DNA from: Sacculina carcini
Lineage: Eukaryota; Arthropoda; Thecostraca; Sacculinidae
Length of the DNA: 64,000 nt
Assembly (NCBI GenBank): GCA_916048095.2
Contig: OU696581.1
Coordinates: forward strand, 5,117,445 to 5,181,444
Reading direction: 5' to 3'
A program made the position numbers and the translations under genes. Within the stretch, counting starts at the first letter, position 1. Each line of letters starts with the position of its first letter. Positions 39,931 through 49,499 of this stretch are shown piece by piece. Below the pieces are notes generated by a model. The model was not told the origin of the DNA and did not search any database. It saw only the letters and a program-made list of their open reading frames with translations.

Positions 39931-40422
39931 TTCGTCAGTCTCTGACTAACCCTCGCTGAGTGTGCACGTGTTTTCCGTCGCTCGTTCGCGCCCGGCTGTT
40001 TACGCTTCGCTGACGCTCACCGACGACAGATCCTGCTTTCTGCTAACGCTGAGTGTTCCTTGAGTTCTATTTCAGTTGTTTTATTATTATATTAGATTTA
40101 GCGTTATTTTGATTTTTCATTACTCGTTTTGTTCATTGATAATATTTGCCTTTTTAAAGGCGGATATTTTCTTCTTGCGAGCTCATTCATTTACTTTTAA
40201 GACTGTTTAAGACTTTTAAGTCAATTAATCTTTCTTTTATTTCAGGTTATATGTTTGAATTTTTATATTTTGTTTCTGAATGTGATTGAGAATCAGGGTT
40301 CGCAGCCATAGTTGCTTTGCAATCTTCCTGCCGAATTCTCTCATCACATTCTTTTTCGTCACTTTTAAGTTCAGTTTGTATATTATTTAATTTAACTTTG
40401 TCTATAAATATAAGTGCTGTTC

Positions 40423-43400
40423 ATGGATATATGTATTATTTTCTGCCTCATGTCTGTTTTGTTGATGTGGCGGGCTGAAAATTGTAGCCCCGCCCCGACG
40501 GCTAACGGCCGGTTTTCCCGTTTTCCGTCAGCGCCCAGCTCTTTCCTCGCACTGAGGTGCCAACTAATTCTGTGTTGCTCTCATACTCTGTCTTTGTGGT
40601 CGCCCATTGGACATTTTGCCTTGCGATATGTGTTCAACAATGAGCTCTCAATAAATTGTTCTCACATGTGTTTTCTAGTGTTTTTCTTGTGTGTGTATTT
40701 GTGTGTATGTTTGCTTTGTATTGTGTGTGTTGTATGCTTGTTTTTTGTTGTGAAATTTCGTATGCATGTGTTATGTGTTGTGTTTTTGTGTTCGCATGCG
40801 TCGTGCATTATGTGTTTATTTGTATGTCTGCTTTGCGTTGTGTGTGTGCCTTCTCACACCGTGGATTTGTCGTTTCTACTGATGATGTGTGGCGATGTTG
40901 AAATGAATCCCGGTCCTGCTCGACCACAAAAACGATTTTCAAATATACTTTTCGCCAACATCAGGGGCTTGTATAAGAACATCAGAGATTTGACAGCAGC
41001 CAGTCGCTCCAAGGACATCGTTATCTGTGCCGAAACGCTTGTGTCCGATTATCGGGACCAATCTGAGCTCTTGATGCCAGGTTTCAGTAAGCCATTGCTA
41101 ATCAAACGTGACTCAAAAAACAGGCGGCGTGGCATGGCAGTGTACGTACGCAAAGGCTTTTCAGCAACGAGAATTACAGCGCACGACTGCACTTGTCATG
41201 AAGTTATGCTGCTGCGTGTCAACACCGCCTTGATGAATTTTTACATCTTTGGAGCCTACCGAAATCCAGACAGTAACGACTCTATCTACGAATGTCTCTT
41301 GTCAGCCATGTCAACAATTCAGGAGAAGGACACCAAGTCAGCATTTGTATTTGTGGGAGACATGAACGCCCATCACCGTGAGTGGCTCTTGTCGACATCT
41401 CCTACAGATGCTCATGGTAGAGCAGCATATGATTTCTGCAACATTTCTGGCTGCTCCCAAATGGTGTCCGGTCCCACACATCAAGCGGGAAACTGTTTGG
41501 ACTTGGTTATGACAGACGTCTCAGATATCGTGAGTGTAAACGTGGAAGCTCCAATAGGAAGTTCAGATCACTCGTCGCTGTCCGTGAAGTTGACATTGAG
41601 ACAGAAGGTTTCTCCTTACACGATTTCAAGGCTCGTGCACATGAAGAACAATGTTGACTGGGTGAAGGTGAATGATGAATTAAAAGCAATTAAAGTTTCA
41701 AATCTGCAGCAGAAGGAATGCCCCATCGATGCATTGAACAAATACATTACCGATGTCATCTCAAGGAGAGTGCCTACTAAAAAACTACGTTTTCGCTCTG
41801 ATGACAAAGCCTGGTTCACCAACGAATGTCGCAGCGCACGTGAATCCAAGCAGGAGGCTTACCACAAGTGGCTCCAATCACGCTCAGCCGATTCATGGAA
41901 TGTCTACACTGAGGCCAGACGGCATGCTGAGCATGTGTATTCAGAAGCGGAAACACGTCACTCAAAGAAACTTGCTGAAAAGCTAACATCTGCCAATGAC
42001 GCCCACAAATGGTGGTCAACGTTGAAATTGTCAGTGTTTGGACATGACCTGTCTGTCCCTCCTTTATTTTCAGCGAACGGTGAGCTCAAAAGCAACCCAA
42101 CAGAGAAGGCAGAGTTGCTTATGGATTACTTCAATACCAAGCAATGTCAAGGGTCCATTCCGTCTGACGATTCATCTGTCCTCGCCCCGAAAATCAAAGG
42201 CATTGCCTTCCGATCAAAAGAAGTGGCGAATCTCATGAAAGACCTTGATGCCCACGGAGGAACAGACCCTCTGAATATGTTTCCGCTATTTTTCAAGAAC
42301 ACGGCAGATACTCTAGCTCCGAAGCTCAGTGCTCTTTTCAGGCGCTTGATGAAGACTGGTTCGTTTCCATCATGTTGGCGGGTTGCGAATATCACGCCCA
42401 TACCAAAAGGAACCAATTCAGCTGATGTTGCAAACTACCGGCCAATATCAATTACGCCGATTCTGTCCAAAATATTCGAGCACTTGATATCTTCCAGACT
42501 GTCCAAGTACCTGGAGAGCAACAATCTGCTGTCGGAAAACCAATTTGCATACCGCAAAAAACTCAGCACGACTGACGCTCTGCTTACTATCACGCATGAG
42601 CTCCAGCAAGTGCTAGACAAAGGCAGTGAAGCCTGGATTGTGCAGTTGGATTTCTCGGCAGCATTTGACCGTGTGAGCCACCAGGGCTTGTTGCAAAAAC
42701 TGAGAAAGATTGGAGTCGGCGGCCGTTTGCTAAGTGTTTTGCATCAATTTCTATCCAATCGCGTACAACGTGTTGCCATCGATGGAGCATACAGTGGCTG
42801 GCAGAGCATTGCGTCCGGTGTCCCGCAGGGAAGTGTGTTGGGTCCTATTTTGTTCAACATTTACACCGCTGACCTGTACACAACCACACGCAACCCTGTA
42901 TATGGATATGCTGATGATATCACCTTGATGGCTGTAATTTCATCTCCTTCGGACAGACCACAGGTGCGTCAAACGGTCAACGACGATCTCAGCAGCGTCC
43001 TGAAGTGGTGTGAGAGGTGGAATATGATGCTGAACACTTCGAAATCTAAATGCTTGTTGGTTTCTAGGTCACGTACCGTTCAACCTTCACATGGAGCTAT
43101 CCTCATAAATGACGCCCAACTCAACGTGTGTGATGAGCTCAAAATATTGGGAGTTCATGTAGACTCAAAGCTCACGTTTGAGAGTCACATTCGGAAGCTA
43201 GTTTGTTCGGCATCGCGGAAACTGGGGATTATAAGAAAGGCATATCGGATGTTCGGTAGCAGCACAATCTCAAAAAGTTGTTTTCGCTGTTTCATTTTGC
43301 CAATTCTGGAGTACTGCGCCCCCGTGTGGTCTTCTGCTGCGGATTGTCACCTCAATCTCATCAACAGAGTTGTTAGAACTTGCAAGTTCCTCTGTGGTGA

Positions 43401-43719
43401 CTTGGTTCTTGGTGATCTTTGCCATCGTCGAAAGGTCAGCAGCGTGTGCATGCTGTACAAGATCAAGCACAACGACCATCATCCGATGAGCAAGTCAATT
43501 CCTGATGATTTCGTGGCAGCAAGAAGCACACGGTTTACATCCAAACAGCATTCCCAGTGCATGGCTCCAATTCGTTGTCGTACAAAACAATTCCAACGTT
43601 GCTTTCTTCCGGCCACTGTGTCTACTTGGAACACGCTGAAGGAGGAGGCTTTCTCGCAGAACAATTTGAACAAATTCAAGGCCAAAGTAAATGAAATGCT
43701 ACTGAAAGAGCGGAATTGA
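40423..43719 (+). CDS. LINE ORF: 2A-like, APE endonuclease, reverse transcriptase
   Basis: About 1,098 residues from the ATG at 40423, uninterrupted. Order: a Cys-rich, strongly hydrophobic N-terminus (about residues 80-155); a 2A-like motif GDVEMNPGP at residues 157-165 (40891-40917); an APE-type endonuclease (NIRGL, AETL, YRNPD, GDMNAHH and SDHSSL); a linker; and a reverse transcriptase with ANYRPIS, QLDFSAAFD, GVPQGSVLGP and the catalytic GYADD (residues 828-832). A C-terminal region typical of jockey-superfamily elements (PILEYCAPVW, STWNTLK) follows. No RNase H domain. The protein would nick target DNA and prime reverse transcription there. The 2A motif predicts ribosome skipping that separates the N-terminus from the enzyme; this is known for some LINEs but untested here. 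An in-frame GTG lies three codons upstream. Clade L2/CR1/Rex1 is a motif-level call. Confidence 0.93.
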   Translation: MDICIIFCLMSVLLMWRAENCSPAPTANGRFSRFPSAPSSFLALRCQLILCCSHTLSLWSPIGHFALRYVFNNELSINCSHMCFLVFFLCVYLCVCLLCIVCVVCLFFVVKFRMHVLCVVFLCSHASCIMCLFVCLLCVVCVPSHTVDLSFLLMMCGDVEMNPGPARPQKRFSNILFANIRGLYKNIRDLTAASRSKDIVICAETLVSDYRDQSELLMPGFSKPLLIKRDSKNRRRGMAVYVRKGFSATRITAHDCTCHEVMLLRVNTALMNFYIFGAYRNPDSNDSIYECLLSAMSTIQEKDTKSAFVFVGDMNAHHREWLLSTSPTDAHGRAAYDFCNISGCSQMVSGPTHQAGNCLDLVMTDVSDIVSVNVEAPIGSSDHSSLSVKLTLRQKVSPYTISRLVHMKNNVDWVKVNDELKAIKVSNLQQKECPIDALNKYITDVISRRVPTKKLRFRSDDKAWFTNECRSARESKQEAYHKWLQSRSADSWNVYTEARRHAEHVYSEAETRHSKKLAEKLTSANDAHKWWSTLKLSVFGHDLSVPPLFSANGELKSNPTEKAELLMDYFNTKQCQGSIPSDDSSVLAPKIKGIAFRSKEVANLMKDLDAHGGTDPLNMFPLFFKNTADTLAPKLSALFRRLMKTGSFPSCWRVANITPIPKGTNSADVANYRPISITPILSKIFEHLISSRLSKYLESNNLLSENQFAYRKKLSTTDALLTITHELQQVLDKGSEAWIVQLDFSAAFDRVSHQGLLQKLRKIGVGGRLLSVLHQFLSNRVQRVAIDGAYSGWQSIASGVPQGSVLGPILFNIYTADLYTTTRNPVYGYADDITLMAVISSPSDRPQVRQTVNDDLSSVLKWCERWNMMLNTSKSKCLLVSRSRTVQPSHGAILINDAQLNVCDELKILGVHVDSKLTFESHIRKLVCSASRKLGIIRKAYRMFGSSTISKSCFRCFILPILEYCAPVWSSAADCHLNLINRVVRTCKFLCGDLVLGDLCHRRKVSSVCMLYKIKHNDHHPMSKSIPDDFVAARSTRFTSKQHSQCMAPIRCRTKQFQRCFLPATVSTWNTLKEEAFSQNNLNKFKAKVNEMLLKERN

Positions 43720-43889
43720 CTGTTGAGTCTTATTAATTGTATATTTATTCATATTTATTGTTATTTATTCATGCTTATTGTTATTTATTTTATATTTATT
43801 TATATTTATTCCTATTTTACTCTCTATTTATTACTATTTATTATTGGTTGTTGTTATTTATTAAATTATACTTTTACTCAGTGTTGGCT

Positions 43890-44160
43890 GTTGTTGTTTA
43901 TTGAATCATATTTATTGTTGTTGCTGTTTATTGAGTCATATTTATTGTTGTTGTTGTTTATTGAATCATATTTATTGTTGTTGCTGTTTATTGAACCATA
44001 TTTATTGTTGTTGTTGTTTATTGAATCATATTTATTGTTGTTGCTGTTTATTGAATCATATTTATTGTTGTTGTTGTTTATTGAATCATATTTATTGGTG
44101 TTATTGTTTATTGAATCATATTTATTTGTGTTGTTGTTACTTATTGAATCATATTTATAT
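43890..44160 (+). repeat. ~30-bp tandem repeats in LINE 3' UTR
   Basis: About nine copies of a ~30-bp unit containing ttattgaatcatatttattg followed by a TTG-rich run. The truncated copies in units 2, 4 and 5 have fewer repeats (about seven). Open frames across this block give hydrophobic translations but are repeat-driven. Confidence 0.85.
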
Positions 44161-44542
44161 TTATTGTTGGATGTTTCTTTTTTTAATCATATGTATTGTT
44201 CTTGATTGTTATTTATTACTTATTTATTAATATTTATTCTTATTTATTGATGGCTGTTTTTTAATGAATCACATATTTATTGTTATTATTATATTATTTA
44301 TTGAGGAACGTGGGCGGAGTGACATTATGGATTGTTATCGGATGATGGTTTATTATTTATTGTTATTTATATATTATTTTCTTTCCAACTCTCTTTCTAG
44401 ACTTTTTTCTCTTCGAACTCTCTTTCTCTCTGAATCTTTTGGGCGCTTCCGGTACATGGGGCCACCTTAGGGTGGTAATAGTGCTTGCACTCTTCCCATG
44501 CTACTGGATTTGCCTGTAATTAATAATAATAATAATAATAAT

Positions 44543-45848
44543 ATTCTCGACCACATGAAGAATAAAATGTCCAAATATTCACTCAAAAGAAATTGGCCAG
44601 ATGTGAATGCTCAAACTTCAGAGTTGAAAGTATTCTTAGCTATATTGGTGCTCAGTGGATACAATTGCACCATGAGAACTCACATGTACTGGTCAAGATC
44701 TGCTGATATATTCAATGAAGCAGTATCAAATGCAATGAGGAGAGATCGATTTGACACCCTCAAAAAATGCTTACACTTCAATACCAGCAACATAAATGCC
44801 TCTGATAAATATACCAAGATACGACCACTAATTACTCATCTACAATCAAAGTTCATGCAACATTTCATTCTTAGCAGAAAGATTTCATATGACGAAGCAA
44901 TGGTAGAATATTTTGGGAGGCATGGTTGCAAGCAGGCCATACGAAACAAACCAATTAGGTTTGGTTATAAGGTGTGGTGTCAAAATACTCCAAGTGGATA
45001 TATGTGTGCTTTTGATGTAAAACATATCAAGAACATATCATAACAAACAAATATATCAAGGTAAAACATATCAAGGTAATGAAGATACGGGGAATTTGCT
45101 AGGGAAATGTCCATCAACAGTATTCCATCTCTTGAGTTATTACAATGAAGAGAAAAAGGTTCTCCCTTATCATTTCTTCTTTGACAATCTCTTCACCTCA
45201 ATCGCACTGCTTGCTGAACTTCGAAAGAATGGTTATGATGCAACTGGCACTTTACGATCAAATCGTCTGTAGAAAAATTGTCGCCTGAAATCAGTGTCAT
45301 GCATAGATAAATTAGACAGGGGATGTTTTGATGCTGTGACCGGTGAACGAGAAGAGACAGGAATCAATATTACGAGATGGAAAGACAACGCTGTTGTTAC
45401 AATGGCTTCAACATGTCTTCGTAAAGATCCCATTGGAAAAGTTACACGTTGGTCGAAACAATGTAAGAAGCATATTCAAGTCGACATTCCCAACGTTGTG
45501 TATGTATACAACAAAAATATGGGTGGTACTGATCGTATGGATCAAAATATAAATGGTCATAGAATTTCAATCAGGGGTAAAAAATGGTGGTGGGCTCTTT
45601 TCACCTGGCTGATTGATGCTAGCATTCAGAATGCGTGGATTTTGGGGAAAAAAGTGGGACAAATATTGATCACCTGCACTTCCGTAGAGAGATTGTTAAG
45701 AGCTATCTACAGCGCTTTCAAGATCATCAGGAAGATCTAAAGGAAGAAAGCCCAGCTCAAAACCTGGCGAATTAGAAGCTCGCTATGACCGATATGATCA
45801 TTTCATTCAACCTAGTCAGGATGAACCAAGACGCAGATGCGACGGGGA

Positions 45849-45890
<42 letters not shown>

Positions 45891-46077
45891 ATTTTCGCGT
45901 AATGTTTTGGTCTATGTTATTTTGTACTCGTTATGTCCTATGGTACCAGCCTATTTCTCATAAAATAAACGGAATTCAAATAATTGTTTCATATCATTAT
46001 CTTCTTATTATCCTTCTGATTAACTCATATTGATATGATCAAAATCGGTAAATAATTCTAATTCCGGAAAAAATGGG
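44543..46077 (+). mobile_element. piggyBac transposon, 5'-truncated, decayed
   Basis: Transposase remains are followed by a ~340-bp 3' region ending ...aaaaaatggg|TTAA at 46078-46081. TTAA is the piggyBac target, and CCCATTTTTTCC read inward would be the right terminal repeat. The left end and the 5' third of the gene are missing; the sequence begins directly after the (TAA)n tail of the LINE. No piggyBac sequence is seen on the far side of the LINE, so this is not a simple insertion into an otherwise complete element. A (TA)n run lies at 45852-45887. Confidence 0.82.
44545..45850 (+). pseudogene. piggyBac transposase pseudogene
   Basis: DDE_Tnp_1_7-type transposase in pieces. The first piece (44545-45043) covers the region up to the first catalytic segment ([14 protein letters not shown] and [10 protein letters not shown]). 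A short local duplication around aaaacatatcaag (about 45018-45075) shifts the frame and ends it at a TAA. The second piece (about 45075-45740) holds FFFDNLFTS and GGTDRMDQN and has an in-frame TAG at 45270-45272. The far C-terminus (YDRYDHFIQPSQDEPRRRC, near 45785-45845) lies in another frame. The three catalytic aspartates, judged by alignment to the well-known cabbage looper enzyme, are all kept (in YDEAM, FDNLF and TDRMD). Moderately young decay. The N-terminal portion is absent. Confidence 0.88.
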
Positions 46078-46209
46078 TTAATGAGCCATCTCTTCATTTT
46101 CCACAGCACAGTGCTGATAAATTCAATAAATTTAGTTGTTACATCAAATATAATATCAAGAGGTTATTAGAAACAAAAATAAACGAATTTGAATTGATAA
46201 AAACTGTGC

Positions 46210-46262
46210 GACCTTTAGTTTCCTACCACCCGACCTTGTCGGGTGGTAGGAAACTAAAGGTC
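46210..46262. repeat. Perfect hairpin, 25-bp arms, 3-bp loop
   Basis: Arms 46210-46234 and 46238-46262 are exact reverse complements around ctt. No transposon termini or target duplications are recognised around it. Confidence 0.9.
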
Positions 46263-46318
46263 TTGTCTTTGAGTTGACCTTGGCTTTCCCACTTGGCAAC
46301 TCATTTATTCCCAACTAG

Positions 46319-46348
46319 TGGGGAATTTCCACAGCTTAAGAACCACTG
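46319..46348. other. Possible hAT-type terminus
   Basis: The end ...cttaagaaccactg read inward gives CAGTGGTTCTTAAG, like hAT-Charlie type terminal repeats. No partner end was found upstream, so this is weak. Confidence 0.25.
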
Positions 46349-46448
46349 CACTAAACATCTGCGATGACGGCTCACAAACTCTTTCCTGCCACACTGGACC
46401 GAGCTCCATTCCTCTCTCTCGCGCCTGTACTAGCTAAGTGGACGGAGC

Positions 46449-46481
46449 CAACGCCACCTAGATAGTATCTAGGTGGCGTTG
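46449..46481. repeat. Perfect hairpin, 16-bp arms, 1-bp loop
   Basis: Arms 46449-46464 and 46466-46481 are exact reverse complements. The palindrome is flanked by gacggagc on both sides (46441-46448 and 46481-46488, the second overlapping the arm by one base). Confidence 0.9.
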
Positions 46482-46489
46482 ACGGAGCG

Positions 46490-47130
46490 CACGTGTTTGT
46501 TACAAGCTCGCTGATTGGTCGACGAGTTGAATTTGTACTGTGCTTGTCTTCATGGTAAAGTATGATGCAAGGTTAATGTGAGATGTGTCAGTACGCGGTT
46601 GATCAGTGTTGTAATGTAGTTCATTGTGCTAGTGTGTGTGTGTGTATTGTATATGATGCACGGGTGTATGCGTATGTGAGTATGCTGTAACGTCGTGTTG
46701 TGATATTTCTGTTTTAAACGTATTTTTGCTACATTAATTATATTATTACTGTGAGTCTCGACCATTAAATCCATGTCACCTTTCATGTCTGAAATACTAG
46801 GTTTTTAGTAGCTCGGTCCAATAAACCCACCCTAAACTTGACCGATACTGCGGTAATATTTGTCAAATATCATGTTTGTTCTATATATTGAACAAAACCG
46901 GCCTTGCTCATCATTTACGTGTTAATGTACCTTTCTACCAAGTTATTTCATATATTTGTATTTTATTACAATTGATATAAATCATACTATAAGGAAGCTT
47001 GTTCTTTTAAATTAAATTTGGCAGACGGAATTTTTGTGCTCTGAAATAGCTATTTCTGTTAAGGCCAACATGGGAAATATGATTATTATTTTGTATTATA
47101 AAATTATTGGCCTATTATATATGGCTATTA
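46490..47130. other. Non-coding stretch, no feature recognised
   Basis: AT-rich single-copy-looking DNA with short GT runs. Open frames here are short and have no recognisable motif. Confidence 0.5.
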
Positions 47131-47136
47131 TTGGCC

Positions 47137-47187
47137 TCGGCTTCTTCCCGTGTAGCAGCTGCCACTTGAGACATTTAACCTTTACGT
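47137..47187 (+). repeat. SINE 3'-end fragment
   Basis: About 50 bp (tcttcccgtgtagcagctgc, ccacttgagacatttaacct) matches, with few changes, the reverse complement of about 48635-48685, the 3' end of the tRNA-Val-derived SINE. Here it is on the + strand without a head. Confidence 0.65.
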
Positions 47188-47299
47188 GCTAATTATTCAA
47201 AAGAAGACTCAACTTTATTTGTGCGCTTCTTTCCAGATTCAGTCATTTTCCGCAAATTCATATGCCATATACACCTACATGAACGAACAACACCTGAAT

Positions 47300-47588
47300 C
47301 AGTGGTTCCCAATGTTTTTGTGATCGAGTACCACTTGGAGGTCCCATACAGTTGCCGCGTACCACCTGGTACAAACGGAACACAAATAAACTGAAAACAC
47401 CACTCAATGCAAATAACTGTATCTGTTTCTTCTGCACCAGCTGGTCAATGAGAACATTACTTTGCTGACAACACATCAGAAATCACGCCCTGGTGATATT
47501 GTTCATCACAATGAAAGTGTTCGTGCACCACCTGGAAGATCCCCAAATGCCACTAGTGGTACACGTAACACATGTTTGGAAACCACTG
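47300..47588. mobile_element. hAT-like MITE (289 bp)
   Basis: Terminal inverted repeats CAGTGGTTCCCAA (47300) and TTGGAAACCACTG (ending 47588) match at 12 of 13 positions and resemble hAT-Charlie ends. Inside, related gtaccac stretches recur near both ends (gagtaccacttggag, gcgtaccacctgg). The flanking 8-mers do not match, so the target-site duplication is lost or mutated. No coding capacity. Confidence 0.65.
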
Positions 47589-47629
47589 TTCTAGGTATAG
47601 GACGCTATATAAATACCTAATGAAATGTA

Positions 47630-48042
47630 ATGTGTGTGTGTGTGTGTGTGTTCGAGTGTTTTGCAGTGCCTCTGGTGTTGAAGTATACGCGAGCATCACT
47701 GTGTGCTTTATAGTGTAAAAATAGTGTTTGCCTTTGTGTGTGTGTGTGTGTGTGTGTGTGTTTTGTTTGTGCGTAAACGTGTTTTTGTGTGTGTATGCGA
47801 GAGCGTGTGTGTATGCGTGTGTTAGTGTGTATGTGTGTGTGCTAGTGTGTATGTATGTGCGCTAGTGTGTATGTGTGTATGTTGTGCGCTAGTGTGTGTG
47901 TATGTGTTAGTGTGTGTGTATGTGTTGGTGTATTTGTGTTAGTGTGTGTGTGTGTGTGTGTTAGTGTGTGTGTGTGTGTGTTAGTGTGTGTGTGTGTGTT
48001 AGTGTGTTGGTGTGTGTGTGTTAGTGTGTGTGTGTGTTGTTG
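47630..48042. repeat. GT-rich microsatellites with TTAG interruptions
   Basis: (TG)n runs, then a tract in which TG runs are separated by TTAG (gtgtgttagtgtgtgtg). The block ends ~40 bp before the KRAB-like exon. Translations of either strand (VCVCV, HTHTH) are artefacts. Confidence 0.9.
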
Positions 48043-48079
48043 ATTGTTGATACTGGACGTTAGAGAAGGGTAGTTAGTG

Positions 48080-48251
48080 ATGGACGCTGGTACCAGTACT
48101 AGTAGCGGTGATACCGCAGCCGCCGCATCTGACACTAATTTTGCTCAAATCGAGCCGTTCTTCAAGCCGCAAGTATGGACGACACTCAGCAGTTTAGAGA
48201 AGAAAATGTTCTACAGTCAGTTTAACAACTTCAACAGACTCAAACAAATGG
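48080..48251 (+). CDS. PRDM9-type KRAB-related domain, first coding exon
   Basis: ATG at 48080 opens a 57-codon exon with an acidic, Ser/Ala-rich start followed by EPFFKPQVWTTLSSLEK and FYSQFNNFNRLKQMG. Spacing and residues fit the KRAB-related box of PRDM9/SSX proteins (FF/YF...W...L...EK...Y/F...N+..L...G). The exon closes ATGG|GTGAGT at 48251/48252, a strong donor in phase 1. In PRDM9 this domain mediates protein contacts rather than DNA binding. The next exon (49105) joins in phase and continues the PRDM9-like pattern. A GT-rich tract lies just upstream. The domain call is by eye; another KRAB-like gene is possible. Confidence 0.6.
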
Positions 48252-48540
48252 GTGAGTCGTTTTCTCATCGTATCTCTCGCGCTTTTTAAACGCACACATA
48301 ATCTATATATTTAACTGCAATAATGTTGTGTATATTTTTGCCAGTGTCACAAGTGAGCAACGTTTAAGCTAATAACTAACTAGTGGCGGTGGGTGTTAGG
48401 AAGGAAGATGCGAGCACTTGGTGAAACATGAGGCAAGCGCAAACTTTCAATCATCCAGTTTATTCGTTCTTTACGTCACATAATGTGTGATTCTGTGTGA
48501 TTGAATGTTGTGAAATCGACTTAACATGAGGTGTCAGTGA

Positions 48541-48612
48541 AACCTAGCTTTATATGTTAGTACAATCATACACACACACGCATACACACACACACACACA
48601 CACACACATACA
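48541..48612. repeat. (CA)n microsatellite
   Basis: Interrupted CA run with cacacacg and catacaca inside the putative first intron. Confidence 0.85.
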
Positions 48613-48626
48613 CAGACATTTCACAT

Positions 48627-48973
48627 GCCTACTTAGACGTTGAAGGTTAAAGCCTCAAGTGACAGCTGCTACACGGGAAGAAGTCGAAGCTTATAAATAC
48701 ACACACAGGTGTGTCCCGTGCAGCTCGCTGTCACCGCAGAACCGACCCTCTCCACGCTATGACGCCACAAGAACGGAAGACGTATTAGAGAGGTCCACCT
48801 CTCCAGAATGCATGACACAACACATGACTGATATCTGCTACCATCATTTACTGCTGGGTGGACAGGGGCTGTGGGATTATAGAATTATCCCAATGAAATT
48901 CTGCTTCTCCGGGCTACGAAACACGAACCTCGCGCTTGTGAGGCGGGTGCACTACCACTACACCACGGAGTCC
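48627..48973 (-). mobile_element. tRNA-Val-derived SINE
   Basis: On the - strand the head reads CCGTGGTGTAGTGGT, then GCCTCACAAGCGCGAGGTTCG, close to tRNA-Val genes with a CAC anticodon. A box: 48954-48965. B-box remnant: 48918-48929. The body runs leftward through cccagcagtaaatgatggta, reminiscent of SINE core domains (tentative), to a 3' end near 48627. That 3' end recurs at 47137-47187. The element sits in the first intron of the KRAB-like gene. The copy is diverged in the B box, so it is not recent. Confidence 0.7.
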
Positions 48974-49008
48974 ACTAGCGAGAGTCCACTACGTTGTCAA
49001 TTATAAGC

Positions 49009-49010
<2 letters not shown>

Positions 49011-49082
<72 letters not shown>
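49011..49082. repeat. (GT)n microsatellite, ~36 copies
   Basis: Pure GT run ending 22 bp before the putative acceptor of the second KRAB-gene exon. Confidence 0.95.
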
Positions 49083-49084
<2 letters not shown>

Positions 49085-49104
49085 TTGGTTGTGTGCGCTG
49101 TCAG

Positions 49105-49448
49105 GCGTATCGTCGGTGAAGTCGTGGATGCCGTCTCATATGGCCGCAGTTACACACAAACAACAAGACAAACAAGAGCGCCGAGTGAAGAAGCGACGTG
49201 GCCGGCTTGTTGCTTGTGGTCGCTACAACACAAACTCGGACTCGAGCGATGCCGACGACAAAGAGTGGACGCCGCAACAATGTCTCTCAGTTGCCAAACA
49301 GACACGCAGTGTTGCCAGACGTGGTCGACGTTGCAGTCAGCGTCGTGCTAATACGACAGCAGGCGGATGTACGACAAGCACACAACAGTCGTGCACAATC
49401 GGTACCGGCAGTAATTCACAGTTGGCGCTCAGTTTGCTGGACAAGCCG
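49105..49448 (+). CDS. PRDM9-like second coding exon (EWTP segment)
   Basis: Acceptor gcgctgtcag|GCG (49104/49105) follows a long (GT)n run. Joining phase 1 from the previous exon gives GVSSVKSWMPSHMAAV, then a Lys/Arg-rich stretch (ERRVKKRRGR), an acidic stretch (SDSSDADD) and KEWTPQQ. In PRDM9 the KRAB box is likewise followed by a P-x-F-M type segment, basic residues, an acidic run and EEWTP. The exon may end CCG|GTTAGT at 49448/49449 in phase 0; beyond it the frame continues only to a stop at 49485. The tail is Arg, Ser and Thr rich with no domain seen. No SSXRD or SET exon was recognised downstream to the gap at 55997. Confidence 0.55.
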
Positions 49449-49499
49449 GTTAGTGTGTTGTGTGAACACACATCTAATCGTTGCTAAGTCCAGGCTGGC

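Larger units (their letters stand above)
39931..44543 (+). mobile_element. Full-length or near-full-length LINE, L2/CR1-like
   Basis: Non-LTR retrotransposon with a ~490-bp 5' UTR (39931-40422), one long ORF (40423-43719) and a ~820-bp 3' UTR ending in (TAA)n at about 44520-44542. The 3' UTR holds about nine ~30-bp repeats built around ttattgaatcatatttattg, then a conserved end with cgggcgcttccggtacatgg. The exact 5' end is uncertain; satellite sequence stops near 39930. No clear target-site duplication is visible. No separate ORF1 is seen, which suits L2-type elements. Three 5'-truncated copies of the same family lie at 5.0, 8.8 and 11.5 kb, so the family has moved in this genome. Confidence 0.92.

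Noticed and set aside
47842-48135. HTHTHT- and VCVCV-rich open frames near the GT tracts
   Set aside because: Microsatellite translation with no domain; the real coding start nearby is the ATG at 48080.
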